Assembly (NCBI RefSeq): GCF_003762905.1
Contig: NZ_RJKS01000002.1
Coordinates: 852,039-916,038 of the forward strand
Source: Curtobacterium sp. ZW137
GTDB lineage: Bacteria; Actinomycetota; Actinomycetes; Actinomycetales; Microbacteriaceae
Length of the DNA stretch: 64,000 nucleotides
Direction: 5' to 3'
This document shows positions 8,345 through 16,427 of the stretch, piece by piece. A model generated the notes under the pieces. It was not told the origin of the DNA. It saw only the letters and a program-made list of their open reading frames with translations, and searched no databases. The position numbers were made by a program, and so were the translations under genes. Within the stretch, counting starts at the first letter, position 1. The number at the start of each line of letters is the position of its first letter.

Positions 8345-9451
8345 ATGCGCAAGAAGATCGTCGCCGGCCTCAGCCTGGCGCTCATCGCGGGCCTCGCCCT
8401 CAGCGGCTGCTCGTCCCGTGGCTCCGACTCGGGCAGCGGTTCGGACGCGACCATCAAGAAGGGCGACCTCATCGGTGTCGCCCTGCCGGCGAAGACCTCG
8501 CAGAACTGGGTCCTCGCGGGTGCCGCGTTCAAGAAGTCGATCGAGGACGCCGGCTTCAAGGCCGACATCCAGTACGCCAACGCCGGCAGCCCGGTCCCGG
8601 ACCAGCAGTCGCAGATCTCCGGCATGATCACCAAGGGTGCCAAGGCCGTCATCATCGGTGCCGCCGACGGTTCGCAGCTCACCTCGCAGGTCAAGTCGGC
8701 GAAGTCCTCGGGCGCCGTCGTCATCGCCTGGGACCGCAACATCCTGAACACCAAGAACGTCGACTACTACGTCGCGTTCAACAACTACAAGGTCGGCCAG
8801 CTCCAGGCCCAGGCGCTCCTCAAGGGCCTCAAGGAGAAGAAGGGCAACGGACCGTACAACGTCGAGCTCTTCGCCGGTTCGGCTGACGACGCGAACGCCA
8901 CCGTGTTCTTCAACGGTGCGATGAACGTCCTGCAGCCGAAGATCGACGACGGCACCATCAAGGTCGTCTCGGGTCAGACCACCTTCCAGAAGGTGCAGAC
9001 CAAGGGCTGGCTCGCGCAGAACGCCCAGTCGCGCATGACCGACCTGATCTCGCAGTACTACTCGGGTGACACCAAGCTCGACGGCGTCCTGTCGCCGAAC
9101 GACACCCTCGCCCGTGCGATCCTCACCGCGACGAAGGCCGCCGGCAAGGAGAACCCCGTCGTCACCGGTCAGGACTCCGAGACCGCCTCGATCCCGCTGA
9201 TCATGGCCGGCACGCAGTACTCGACGATCTACAAGAACACCACCGAAGAGGCCCAGGCCGCCGTCGACCTGGTGACCGACCTCTCGAAAGGCAACAAGCC
9301 CGACACGAAGATCGACAAGACGAACAACTACAACGGCGTGAAGACGGTCCCCGCGATCGAGCTCACCCCGGTGCTCGTCACGAAGGACAACGCGGTCGAG
9401 GCCTACAAGGGCAACGACACCCTGGAGAAGCTCGCCAAGGCCGGCAGCTGA
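8345..9451 (+). CDS. chvE: sugar-binding lipoprotein of the ABC transporter (ChvE-like)
   Basis: 368 residues. The N-terminus MRKKIVAGLSLALIAGLALS followed by GCSS is a lipoprotein signal, with the lipidated Cys at about residue 21. The body is a type I periplasmic-binding fold of the ChvE/XylF kind, with AIIGAADGSQL-like ligand-pocket segments, AWDRNI and GQDSETASIP. It captures the sugar outside the membrane and hands it to MmsAB. It follows mmsB after 61 bases and is followed by a strong terminator. Many Lys codons reflect a basic surface, common in secreted binding proteins here. Confidence 0.92.
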   Translation: MRKKIVAGLSLALIAGLALSGCSSRGSDSGSGSDATIKKGDLIGVALPAKTSQNWVLAGAAFKKSIEDAGFKADIQYANAGSPVPDQQSQISGMITKGAKAVIIGAADGSQLTSQVKSAKSSGAVVIAWDRNILNTKNVDYYVAFNNYKVGQLQAQALLKGLKEKKGNGPYNVELFAGSADDANATVFFNGAMNVLQPKIDDGTIKVVSGQTTFQKVQTKGWLAQNAQSRMTDLISQYYSGDTKLDGVLSPNDTLARAILTATKAAGKENPVVTGQDSETASIPLIMAGTQYSTIYKNTTEEAQAAVDLVTDLSKGNKPDTKIDKTNNYNGVKTVPAIELTPVLVTKDNAVEAYKGNDTLEKLAKAGS

Positions 9452-9469
9452 CCCTCGCGTCACCCTCTG

Positions 9470-9502
9470 GAGGGCCCCGTCCGCACTGCGGACGGGGCCC
9501 TC
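9470..9502 (+). terminator. terminator of the mmsA-mmsB-chvE operon
   Basis: GAGGGCCCCGTCCG (9470-9483) pairs perfectly with 9489-9502, extended by one more pair to leave a 3-base loop. It begins 18 bases after the chvE stop. Confidence 0.85.
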
Positions 9503-9536
9503 TCCCGTTGGTGGGCGGTGGTCGCGACGGGCGCGC

Positions 9537-9574
9537 CGGACGGGAGGCACGGGTCGGGTCCGCACCGAGCCTCC
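9537..9574. repeat. GGACGGGAGGC intergenic element, degenerate copy
   Basis: CGGACGGGAGGC (9537-9548) is opposed by GAGCCTCC (9567-9574), giving a partial hairpin between the convergent chvE and hepT ends. It shares its left arm with the perfect palindromes at 21941 and 36379. Confidence 0.55.
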
Positions 9575-9608
9575 AGGCCGGTGTGGGCCAGCCGGGCGGC
9601 GGGGGCCG

Positions 9609-9938
9609 TCACGCGATCCGGGCGCGCAGCCGCCGCGCCGCGTCGCAGAGGTGCGGGACGTCCACCCGCGCCGTCCCGAGCACGATCGCCGGCGTCGTGT
9701 CGAAGTAGCGCCGCGTGAGCCGCTCCCCGAGCAGTGAGACGCGCGACCACGGGATCCCCGGCTCCCCCGCCGTCACCGCGACGGGCAGCATCCGCACGGC
9801 CTCGCCGATCTCGACCAGGCGCATCCGGACCGCGTCGTAGACCAGGTCCTCGGGCAGCGACGGCTGTGAGACGTACCGGTCGATCACCCCGCACGCGCGG
9901 ATGACGTCGTCGAGGCGCTCCCCCACGTTGCGGTTCAC
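9609..9938 (-). CDS. hepT: HepT-like toxin (DUF86) with a degenerate active-site motif
   Basis: 109 residues, all-helical, typical HepT length. HepT proteins are HEPN-type ribonucleases whose R-x4-H-x-Y motif is essential, and the partner MntA AMPylates the Tyr. Here the corresponding stretch reads LGERLTRRYFDT: the Tyr is kept, but the Arg is replaced by Gly and the His by Arg. The start overlaps the mntA stop as ATGA. Context and fold support HepT, while the missing residues suggest a weakened or inactive RNase. A GACGGGAGGC element follows the gene. Confidence 0.75.
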   Translation of the reverse strand: MNRNVGERLDDVIRACGVIDRYVSQPSLPEDLVYDAVRMRLVEIGEAVRMLPVAVTAGEPGIPWSRVSLLGERLTRRYFDTTPAIVLGTARVDVPHLCDAARRLRARIA

Positions 9939-10450
9939 AGCGCGACCGATCCGCGGACGACCTCGCGGCTCATCCCGTCCGCCGCGACGACGTCGACCCG
10001 GACGCCGAGGACCTGCTCGGCCGCGTCCTGGATCCGCATCAGCGCGAAGATCCCGAGGCCCGGGAGCAGGTCCACCATCAGGTCGACGTCGCTGTCCGGC
10101 CCGTCCTCACCGCGCGCGACGCTGCCGAACAGCCGCGGGTTCCGGCCCCCGAGCCGGGAGATCACCTCGAGCAGCTCGGCGCGGTTCGCCGTCACCCGGT
10201 CGCGGAGCGGCGGCGGGTCGGCGACCGGTTCGAGGTCGATCACGGTCAGGAACCCCGCGGCGAGCAGGAGTCGCTGGAGCGCCGCGAGCGACGGCTCACG
10301 ACGACCGTTCTCGTACGTGCTGATGACGCTCTGCGTGACCCCGGCCCGGTGCGCGAGCTGGACCTGGGTCAGCTCGGCTCGGAGGCGGGCGTCACGGATG
10401 AGCTCGGCTGCTGAGAGGTGCGGCGCAGGCCGTGACGAGACTCCGGACAT
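9935..10450 (-). CDS. mntA: HTH-MntA fusion: XRE-type antitoxin with minimal nucleotidyltransferase domain
   Basis: 171 residues. The N-terminal part is a Cro/C1-type HTH (AELTQVQLAHRAGVTQSVIS, then TYENGRREPS). The C-terminal part is a minimal nucleotidyltransferase with RLFGSVARGEDGPDSDVDL, an intact GS-x10-D-x-D active site. Family knowledge: MntA neutralises HepT by adding AMP to its Tyr, and the HTH would allow autoregulation. The ATG at 10450 is preferred over a GTG at 10465. AGAAATTTC near 10471-10479 is an AT-rich near-palindrome that could be the operator. Confidence 0.82.
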   Translation of the reverse strand: MSGVSSRPAPHLSAAELIRDARLRAELTQVQLAHRAGVTQSVISTYENGRREPSLAALQRLLLAAGFLTVIDLEPVADPPPLRDRVTANRAELLEVISRLGGRNPRLFGSVARGEDGPDSDVDLMVDLLPGLGIFALMRIQDAAEQVLGVRVDVVAADGMSREVVRGSVAL

Positions 10451-10530
10451 GCCGCCACGATACACAACATGAGAAATTTCGTAGCATCCGGCGCACCGAG
10501 CGTTCTACTGCCGCGGAGGCACCGCCCCGG

Positions 10531-11118
10531 TCAGGGGCGCTGGGAGACGTCCGCCCGGTGGAAGTTCTGCGCCGAACGCGACGGCGTCGGTCCGCGCTGT
10601 CCCTGGTAGCGCGACTGGTACTCGGCCGAACCGTAGGGCTTCTCCGCGGGGCTCGAGAGCTGGAAGAAGCAGAGCTGTCCGATCTTCATGCCCGGCCAGA
10701 GCTTGATCGGCAGCGTCGCGACGTTCGAGAGCTCGAGGGTCACGTGTCCGGAGAAGCCGGGGTCGATGAAGCCGGCGGTCGAGTGCGTGAGGAGGCCGAG
10801 CCGGCCGAGCGAGCTCTTGCCCTCGAGCCGTGCGGCGATGTCGTCGGGGAGCGTGACGACCTCGTACGTGGACCCGAGGACGAACTCCCCCGGGTGCAGC
10901 ACGAAGGCCTCGTCCGGGTCGGTCTCGACCAGACGGGTCAGGTCGGGCTGGTCGGTGGCGGGGTCGATGTGCGGGTACTTGTGGTTGTCGAACAACCGGA
11001 AGTACTTGTCGAGGCGCACGTCGATGCTCGAGGGCTGGACGAGCGAGGCGTCGTGGGGATCGAGGCCGATCCGGCCTGCGGCGAGCTGGGCGGTGATGTC
11101 GCGGTCGGAGAGCAGCAC
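10531..11118 (-). CDS. dcd: dCTP deaminase (possibly bifunctional, dUMP-forming)
   Basis: 195 residues. [18 protein letters not shown] near the N-terminus, [10 protein letters not shown] in the middle and [14 protein letters not shown] with the catalytic Glu are diagnostic of Dcd. The C-terminus [15 protein letters not shown] forms the nucleotide-binding lid. It deaminates dCTP toward dUTP/dUMP for thymidylate synthesis. Actinobacterial members are often bifunctional deaminase/pyrophosphatases. GTG start with TAGGAT exactly 7 bases upstream and no Shine-Dalgarno, so leaderless translation is likely. Confidence 0.93.
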   Translation of the reverse strand: MLLSDRDITAQLAAGRIGLDPHDASLVQPSSIDVRLDKYFRLFDNHKYPHIDPATDQPDLTRLVETDPDEAFVLHPGEFVLGSTYEVVTLPDDIAARLEGKSSLGRLGLLTHSTAGFIDPGFSGHVTLELSNVATLPIKLWPGMKIGQLCFFQLSSPAEKPYGSAEYQSRYQGQRGPTPSRSAQNFHRADVSQRP

Positions 11119-11201
11119 GTCCGGAATCCTAGCGGCAGCGGGTGGGGTCCCGATATGCTGCTCGGCTGCCCTGCACCGTGCTCGGCCGCGGAGGGAACAC
11201 C

Positions 11202-12287
11202 GTGTACCGCGTGATCGAACTCGACGTGCCCGCGACGATGGCGGGCGAGCCGGCGGTGGTCGAGGCGTTCCGGGAGTGGGTCGCGGTGCAGAACGCGGCC
11301 GAGGTGGCCGTCACCGGTCTGCCCGAGCTCCTCTGGACGCCCGAGGAGCAGCTCCCCTACCTCCTCGACACCGAGGCGCCGAGCCGGCTCTTCGCGCTCC
11401 GCTCGCCGGACGGCGTGACCGTCGCCGTCGGCTCCTACGACACCAAACAGGCCCCGGGCACCCCGAACTGCTGGATCTCGATCGCCGTCCGCCCGGACCA
11501 CCAGCGGCGCGGCCTCGGGACCCTCCTCGCCGACCACCTCGAGGGCATCGCGCGTGCCGACGGCCGGACGCAGTGGAAGACGTACGCGGTCTCCCGTCAG
11601 GTCGGCCCGGCCGTCGGGCACGGGTGCCTGCACGCCCCGACCGGGTTCGGGGGCGTCCCCGAGGACGAGGCGGCCGTCCGGTTCCTGACCGGCCGCGGGT
11701 GGCGCTTCGGCCAGGTGAACCGGATCAGCCGACTGCTCCTGCCCGCCGACCACTCCGTCGTGCAGACCCTGTACGAGCGTGCATCGACCGCGGCCGGGGC
11801 GGACTACCGCGTGCACACCTGGGCCGGCCCCACCCCGCGTCAGTGGCAGGCCGGCATCGCCCTGCTCGAGACGCGGATGAGCACTGATGCGCCCGAGGGC
11901 GACATGGAGGAGCCGGAGGACGTGTGGACGCTCGAGCGCCTGGCCGAGCACGAGGCACACCTGGCGGAGTCCCCGCGCACGATGGTGACCGTGGCCGTCG
12001 AACACATCCCGAGGACCACTCTGGCCGGTTTCACACAGCTGGCGGTGCCGAACGAGGTCACCCAACCGGTGATGCAGGGCGACACCCTGGTCCTCCGGGA
12101 ACACCGCGGGCACCGACTCGGGTGGCTCCTCAAGGTCGTCGGGATCGACACGATCGCACGGGACCACCCCGGGCACCCGTCGATCATCACCTTCAACGCG
12201 GAGGAGAACCGCCCGATGCTCGACGTCAACGAGGCGGTCGGCTTCCTCGCCGTCGGCAGTGAGGGCATCTGGGAACGCAGGGTGTGA
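11202..12287 (+). CDS. tandem GNAT N-acetyltransferase
   Basis: 361 residues with two GNAT-like halves. The first half carries a clear acetyl-CoA loop, [18 protein letters not shown]. The second carries the weaker [14 protein letters not shown] and ends with a [17 protein letters not shown] segment, typical of double-GNAT proteins in actinobacteria. The substrate is unknown; relatives acetylate small amines or antibiotics. The GTG at 11202 follows GAGGGA by five bases, and a longer reading from 11142 would run into the dcd promoter. Confidence 0.82.
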   Translation: MYRVIELDVPATMAGEPAVVEAFREWVAVQNAAEVAVTGLPELLWTPEEQLPYLLDTEAPSRLFALRSPDGVTVAVGSYDTKQAPGTPNCWISIAVRPDHQRRGLGTLLADHLEGIARADGRTQWKTYAVSRQVGPAVGHGCLHAPTGFGGVPEDEAAVRFLTGRGWRFGQVNRISRLLLPADHSVVQTLYERASTAAGADYRVHTWAGPTPRQWQAGIALLETRMSTDAPEGDMEEPEDVWTLERLAEHEAHLAESPRTMVTVAVEHIPRTTLAGFTQLAVPNEVTQPVMQGDTLVLREHRGHRLGWLLKVVGIDTIARDHPGHPSIITFNAEENRPMLDVNEAVGFLAVGSEGIWERRV

Positions 12288-12355
12288 CCAGACGGGCGCG
12301 CCTACGATGGAGGGTCCGCGGACTCGCGGGCGGAAGCGTCCCTGGAACAAGGTTG

Positions 12356-14416
12356 ATGACCGTCACGTCCCCCCAGCCAGATTCAGCGCAGGCCCAGCCT
12401 GGAGGCCCGGCGCCGGAGTCCGCGCCCCGCACCGCGCGCACGTCCACCGTCGCGACCGTGCTCGCCATCGCCCTGCCCCTCGCGGTGGCGTGCTCGATCA
12501 TCGGGATGACGGTGACCGGCGCGTTCTCCTCGGACCAGCAGCTCGTCTCCGCAGGCGACCTCGTGCAGTACGGCCTGCCGGTCGCGCGGGCGGTGCACGA
12601 CGGGATGGCCGCGCTGACCGTCGGGCTCCTCATCGTCGCCGCGTTCGCGCTCCCCGCGCAGAAGAAGGACCACGGCGCGATGTCGAGCGTGCAGCACCGG
12701 GCCGTCCGGTGGGCCGCGACGACCGGCGCGATCTGGTTCCTCGCGGCCGTCGTGGGGATCGTGTTCACCGGGGCGAACACCCTCGGCTCGTCGATCACGT
12801 CGCCGCTGTTCGCGCGGAACTTCCTGCTCTTCGCGTTCCAGGTCGAGATCGGCCAGTCCCTCGTGGTCTCCGCCGCCGCGATCCTCATCGCCACCGTGCT
12901 CGCCGCGTTCGCGACCCGGGTCACGACGCTCGCCGTCGCCACGGTCTTCGGGCTCTTCGCCCTGCTGCCCCTCGCGCTCTCCGGCCACGCCGCCGGCTCG
13001 CTCGAACACGCCAACGCGGTGAACTCCCTCGCGATCCACCTGCTCGGGGTGTGCGTCTGGGCCGGCGGGCTCGTCGCCGTGCTCCTCCTCCGCACCCGGA
13101 CGAAGGGCGCCACCGGACGCGTCGTCGCCCGGTACTCGACGCTCGCCGGCTGGTCGTTCGCCGCGGTGGCGTTCTCCGGCGTCGTGAACGCCTCGCTCCG
13201 GCTGACCGGCCCGCTCGACCTGTTCACGACGACCTACGGGTGGCTCATCACCGTCAAGGCGTCGATCCTCATCCTGCTCGGCATCGCCGGGATCGTGCAG
13301 CGCCGCAAGCTCGTGCCGGCGCTGCTCCGCTCCCCGCTCGACCGCCGGTCGTTCACGCGGTTCGCCCTCGCCGAGGTGGTCTTCATGGCCGTGGCGATCG
13401 GCGTCTCCGTCGCCGTGTCCCGCAGCCAGCCGCCGATCCCGCAGACCCCCGAGACCGGTGAGGACACCCGGTCCGGTCTGATCGGCTACCCGTACCCGCC
13501 GGCGCAGACGCTGCACACCTTCCTGACGCAGTGGCACATCGACTGGGTCTGGCTCGCGCTCGCGGTGGTCGGCGCCGGGTGGTACCTGTTCGCCGTCCGG
13601 AAGCTCCGGAAGCGCGGCGACAAGTGGCCCGTCGGCCGGACGATCTCCTGGGTCCTCGGCTGCGCGGTGTTCATCTGGACCACCTCGGCCGGGCCGTCGG
13701 TCTACGGCATGATCCACTTCTCGTCGCACATGATCCAGCACATGCTGCTGATGATGTTCGTGCCGCTGCCGCTCGTCCTCGGCGGCCCGGTGCTCCTCGC
13801 GCTGCGGACCCTGCCGGTGCGCAACGACGGCTCGCGCGGCGCCCGCGAGTGGCTGATGCTCTTCGTGCACTCCCGCTACATGCAGTTCATGGCGAAGCCC
13901 GCCGTCGCCGGGGTGATCTTCGCCGGGTCCCTCGTGGTGTTCTACTTCACGCCGGCGTTCCAGTTCGCGATGCAGTCCCACGAGTGGCACGTCGTGATGG
14001 TCGTCCACTTCGTGCTGAGCGGCTACCTGTTCTTCTGGGTCTTCGTCGGCATCGACCCGGGGCCGAAGCGGCCGCAGTACCCGATCCTGATCATCGCCCT
14101 GCTCGCGACCCTGGCGTTCCACGCGTTCTTCGGCGTCGCGGTGATGACCTCCGAGTCCGTGTACGCGATCGACTGGTTCCACGCGCTCGGGCAGACGAAC
14201 GACGCGGCGCTCCTCGACGACCAGCACACCGGTGGCGGCATCGCCTGGGGAGCATCCGAGCTCCCCATGGTGTTCGTCGCGCTGCTCGTGGTGCGCAACT
14301 GGGTGAAGTCGGACACCCGCGACGCGAAGCGCCTCGATCGTCAGGCCGAGCGCGACGGGGACGCGGAGCTCAAGGCGTACAACGAGCGCCTGGCCGCCAT
14401 GCGCGAGCAGGACTGA
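12356..14416 (+). CDS. CopD-CtaG fusion membrane protein (copper handling / cytochrome oxidase assembly), copy 1
   Basis: 686 residues with many membrane segments. The N-terminal half matches the copper resistance D family (PLALSGHAAGSLEH and a conserved WAGGLVAVLLL segment). The C-terminal half matches the CtaG/Caa3-type assembly family, with histidine-rich segments IHFSSHMIQHMLLMM and SHEWHVVMVVHF that may bind copper. Such fusions are common in actinobacteria and are thought to move copper to cytochrome c oxidase. The ATG at 12356 was chosen, since upstream codons overlap the GNAT gene. A paralogue lies at 26838-29069. Confidence 0.85.
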   Translation: MTVTSPQPDSAQAQPGGPAPESAPRTARTSTVATVLAIALPLAVACSIIGMTVTGAFSSDQQLVSAGDLVQYGLPVARAVHDGMAALTVGLLIVAAFALPAQKKDHGAMSSVQHRAVRWAATTGAIWFLAAVVGIVFTGANTLGSSITSPLFARNFLLFAFQVEIGQSLVVSAAAILIATVLAAFATRVTTLAVATVFGLFALLPLALSGHAAGSLEHANAVNSLAIHLLGVCVWAGGLVAVLLLRTRTKGATGRVVARYSTLAGWSFAAVAFSGVVNASLRLTGPLDLFTTTYGWLITVKASILILLGIAGIVQRRKLVPALLRSPLDRRSFTRFALAEVVFMAVAIGVSVAVSRSQPPIPQTPETGEDTRSGLIGYPYPPAQTLHTFLTQWHIDWVWLALAVVGAGWYLFAVRKLRKRGDKWPVGRTISWVLGCAVFIWTTSAGPSVYGMIHFSSHMIQHMLLMMFVPLPLVLGGPVLLALRTLPVRNDGSRGAREWLMLFVHSRYMQFMAKPAVAGVIFAGSLVVFYFTPAFQFAMQSHEWHVVMVVHFVLSGYLFFWVFVGIDPGPKRPQYPILIIALLATLAFHAFFGVAVMTSESVYAIDWFHALGQTNDAALLDDQHTGGGIAWGASELPMVFVALLVVRNWVKSDTRDAKRLDRQAERDGDAELKAYNERLAAMREQD

Positions 14417-14424
14417 CGCACGGT

Positions 14425-14480
14425 ACGACGAGAACCGCCCCGCACCACGGAAGGCCGTGGTGCGGGGCGGTTCTCGTCGT
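14425..14480. terminator. strong bidirectional terminator
   Basis: 14425-14450 and 14455-14480 are perfect inverted repeats of 26 bases with a 4-base AAGG loop, placed between the convergent ends of the CopD-CtaG gene and the LAFTG peptide gene. It is the longest perfect stem in the window apart from the 21941/36379 family. Confidence 0.88.
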
Positions 14481-14485
14481 GGGGG

Positions 14486-14668
14486 CTACTCCTGCGTGGA
14501 CTCCGTGTCGCGGGCCGCGCGGCGACGCGCCACCAGCAGCACCAAGCCACCGACGAGCAGCGCCAGGGCGAGGGCGATCCCGGTGCTCATCACGATCGGC
14601 GCACCCGTGAAGGCGAGCTCGGTGCCCGCGGTCGCGGCAGGCGTGGCCGTCGCCGTCGGGCCCCGCAC
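14486..14668 (-). CDS. 60-residue peptide with a LAFTG cell-wall sorting signal
   Basis: The sequence is a Thr/Ala-rich linker followed by ELAFTGA, a hydrophobic segment (GIALALALLVGGLVLLVA) and RRRAARD. That is a complete C-terminal sorting signal for a class E sortase (LAxTG). A sortase substrate normally needs an N-terminal signal peptide, and none is present, and no Shine-Dalgarno precedes the GTG at 14668. It may be the tail of a gene broken upstream, or a genuine mini-protein. The frame stays open a little farther upstream but without an ATG or GTG. Confidence 0.5.
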   Translation of the reverse strand: MRGPTATATPAATAGTELAFTGAPIVMSTGIALALALLVGGLVLLVARRRAARDTESTQE

Positions 14669-14693
14669 AGGAAGCTCGAAGGGTGGCGCTGAC

Positions 14694-15050
14694 TCAGTCC
14701 CCGTGGACGATGCAGACCGCGTCGAGGTCGATCGCGGCCTCGAGCGCGGCGGCGATCCCGGACTCCCCGTCGGCGCCCGCCGGGGTGACCGTGTCGACCC
14801 ACCACAGCGGAGTCGAGAGCGCGGGGGCCTCGGGCAGGATCCGCTGTACCTCGTCGAGGGTGTCCACGCGTCGGACGCCGAGCACGGTGATCACCGGGTG
14901 CGTCGCGTCGCGGCAGACCTGCATCATCGGGCCGTCGTCGAGTGCGCGGACCCCCCAGGTGTCGTCGTGCAGGAGCAGCGCCTCGGCGATCTCCCGGACC
15001 TCTACCTCGTCCCGGCAGAGCAGGGTGACGTCACGCGGCACCGTGGCCAC
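14694..15050 (-). CDS. hypothetical protein downstream of a DUF6177-like gene
   Basis: About 118 residues, acidic, no membrane segment. It has a helix-strand pattern (REIAEALLLHDDTWGVRALD, then HPVITVLGVRRVDTLDEV) and ends IDLDAVCIVHGD. I do not recognise the family. It overlaps the end of the 15031-16122 gene by 20 bases if GTG 15050 is used. GTG 15041 is possible and GTG 15119 would make an 89-base overlap. The tight packing suggests a common operon and function with the upstream gene. Confidence 0.55.
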   Translation of the reverse strand: MATVPRDVTLLCRDEVEVREIAEALLLHDDTWGVRALDDGPMMQVCRDATHPVITVLGVRRVDTLDEVQRILPEAPALSTPLWWVDTVTPAGADGESGIAAALEAAIDLDAVCIVHGD

Positions 15051-16122
15051 CGTGGAGCCCGGCCGCGACGTGTCCGTCGAGGGTGCCTTCGTCGTGCGCG
15101 GGGTCGAGGGGGGCGCCACCGACGAGCTGCAGGAAGCGGTCCTCGTCGATGCGGTCGAGGAACGACTCGAGCGCGGTCCATCCGTCTTCGAGACGGACGA
15201 TCAGCCCCTGGTCGTCGGAGTCGCCCGGGGCGAGCCCGCGACCGCCGAAGGTGGAGGTCGAGGTGTGCGGCGGAGGCCAGACGTCACCACGGTCGAGGAA
15301 CGACACCGCTTCCGGTCCGACCACGACGGCCAGCGGCGACGGTTCCGCGTGGGCCACCGCCCGGACGAGGTGGTCCGCGTCGCCGCGGCGCTGCATCACG
15401 ACGCCGAACACGGGGACGACGTCCTCGGCGACGCGGTGCACGGCCTCGAGCATCCGCTCGGCGAGCTGCGGGTCGGTGCCCTCGTCGGGGACGGTGAGGA
15501 CGGCGGACATCGTCTCGACGACCACGCCGTCGTCGAGGTGCGCGGTCATCGTCGCGGAGAAGCCGTCACCGACGGCGTAGGAGGTGCTGATGCCCGGGGA
15601 CTCGTGCTTCGCGTACTGCGTCACGACCCAGCGGTCCCACGGGAGCGACAGGGGCTCGGCGGTCCCCCAGCGGTTCGGGCAGGTGCCGACGGTGTGGCAC
15701 AGCGCCTCGATCGCGGAGCCGATGTCGACCGCACGCTCGGCGTGGTGCCTGAGGGTCAGGTCGATGCTGATCTGGCGGACCGAGCCGGTGGCGGTGGGGA
15801 CGCCGGGTGCCGGTTCCCCGAGGAGCTCGGGACCGTGCTGCACGAAGTCGTCGATCCCGTCGGCGACGACACCGGTGCGGCCGTCGCGCAGGGTGCCGTC
15901 CGCGTCGGTCACGGCCCATGCGGCGCCGTGGGCGCCGAGCGCGTGCCGGAGCGCTGGGGTGATCGCGGCGTCCGGTCCGGTCCGGAGGACGACCATGCGG
16001 TCGGAGGCGGAAGCACGCCGCAGCAGCGAGCCGAGCGCGTCGGTCAGCCACACCACCTGCGAGCCGGAGTCGACCACGATGGCGGGGCCGCTCACGTCGT
16101 CGATGAGGGGATGTCTGACCAT
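15031..16122 (-). CDS. hypothetical protein resembling DUF6177
   Basis: 363 residues, soluble. No catalytic motif stands out. Recognisable stretches are VWLTDALGSLL near the N-terminus, a Trp/Gln segment PLSLPWDRWVVTQYAKHESP in the middle and PSPLAVVVGPEAVSFL later. From memory this resembles DUF6177 actinobacterial proteins, but I cannot confirm it. GAGGAGG precedes the ATG at 16122 by six bases, which fixes the start. It heads a three-gene minus-strand run that ends in the LAFTG peptide. Confidence 0.6.
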   Translation of the reverse strand: MVRHPLIDDVSGPAIVVDSGSQVVWLTDALGSLLRRASASDRMVVLRTGPDAAITPALRHALGAHGAAWAVTDADGTLRDGRTGVVADGIDDFVQHGPELLGEPAPGVPTATGSVRQISIDLTLRHHAERAVDIGSAIEALCHTVGTCPNRWGTAEPLSLPWDRWVVTQYAKHESPGISTSYAVGDGFSATMTAHLDDGVVVETMSAVLTVPDEGTDPQLAERMLEAVHRVAEDVVPVFGVVMQRRGDADHLVRAVAHAEPSPLAVVVGPEAVSFLDRGDVWPPPHTSTSTFGGRGLAPGDSDDQGLIVRLEDGWTALESFLDRIDEDRFLQLVGGAPLDPAHDEGTLDGHVAAGLHGGHGAA

Positions 16123-16319
16123 CCGGGTCCTCCTCGGGTCGGGGTCGCTGGAACTCCCTGGACGGTACACACACGCCCGACACCTGTCCGTCAGGTGGCA
16201 CGGCTCACAGAAGAGACACGGGAGGTTCGGGGCGACTCCGCCGGTCAGCGTGCGGCGCGCGGTCGGCTGGCTTCCCGGCGAGAATCCGATATGGTTGTCG
16301 AGTCCCGCTGAGCGGGCGC

Positions 16320-16390
16320 GCGAGTGTAGTTCAATGGTAGAACTCCAGCTTCCCAAGCTGGTAGCGCGGGTTCGATTCCCGTCACTCGCT
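16320..16390 (+). tRNA. tRNA-Gly (anticodon CCC)
   Basis: A 71-base cloverleaf. The acceptor stem GCGAGTG pairs with CACTCGC, the D arm contains AGTTCAATGGTAGAACT, the anticodon stem CCAGC/GCTGG encloses the loop TTCCCAA with anticodon CCC, and the T arm is GCGGGTTCGATTCCCGT. The discriminator base is T and CCA is not encoded. Confidence 0.95.
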
Positions 16391-16427
16391 CGTGATCGTC
16401 AGGCCATCCGGCCGTTCCCCCAGGTCC

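Noticed and set aside
12383-14227. Long minus-strand open frame across the CopD-CtaG gene
   Set aside because: It mirrors a well-supported membrane-protein gene; its product is a run of Arg/Glu/Asp/His typical of the antisense of high-GC coding DNA.
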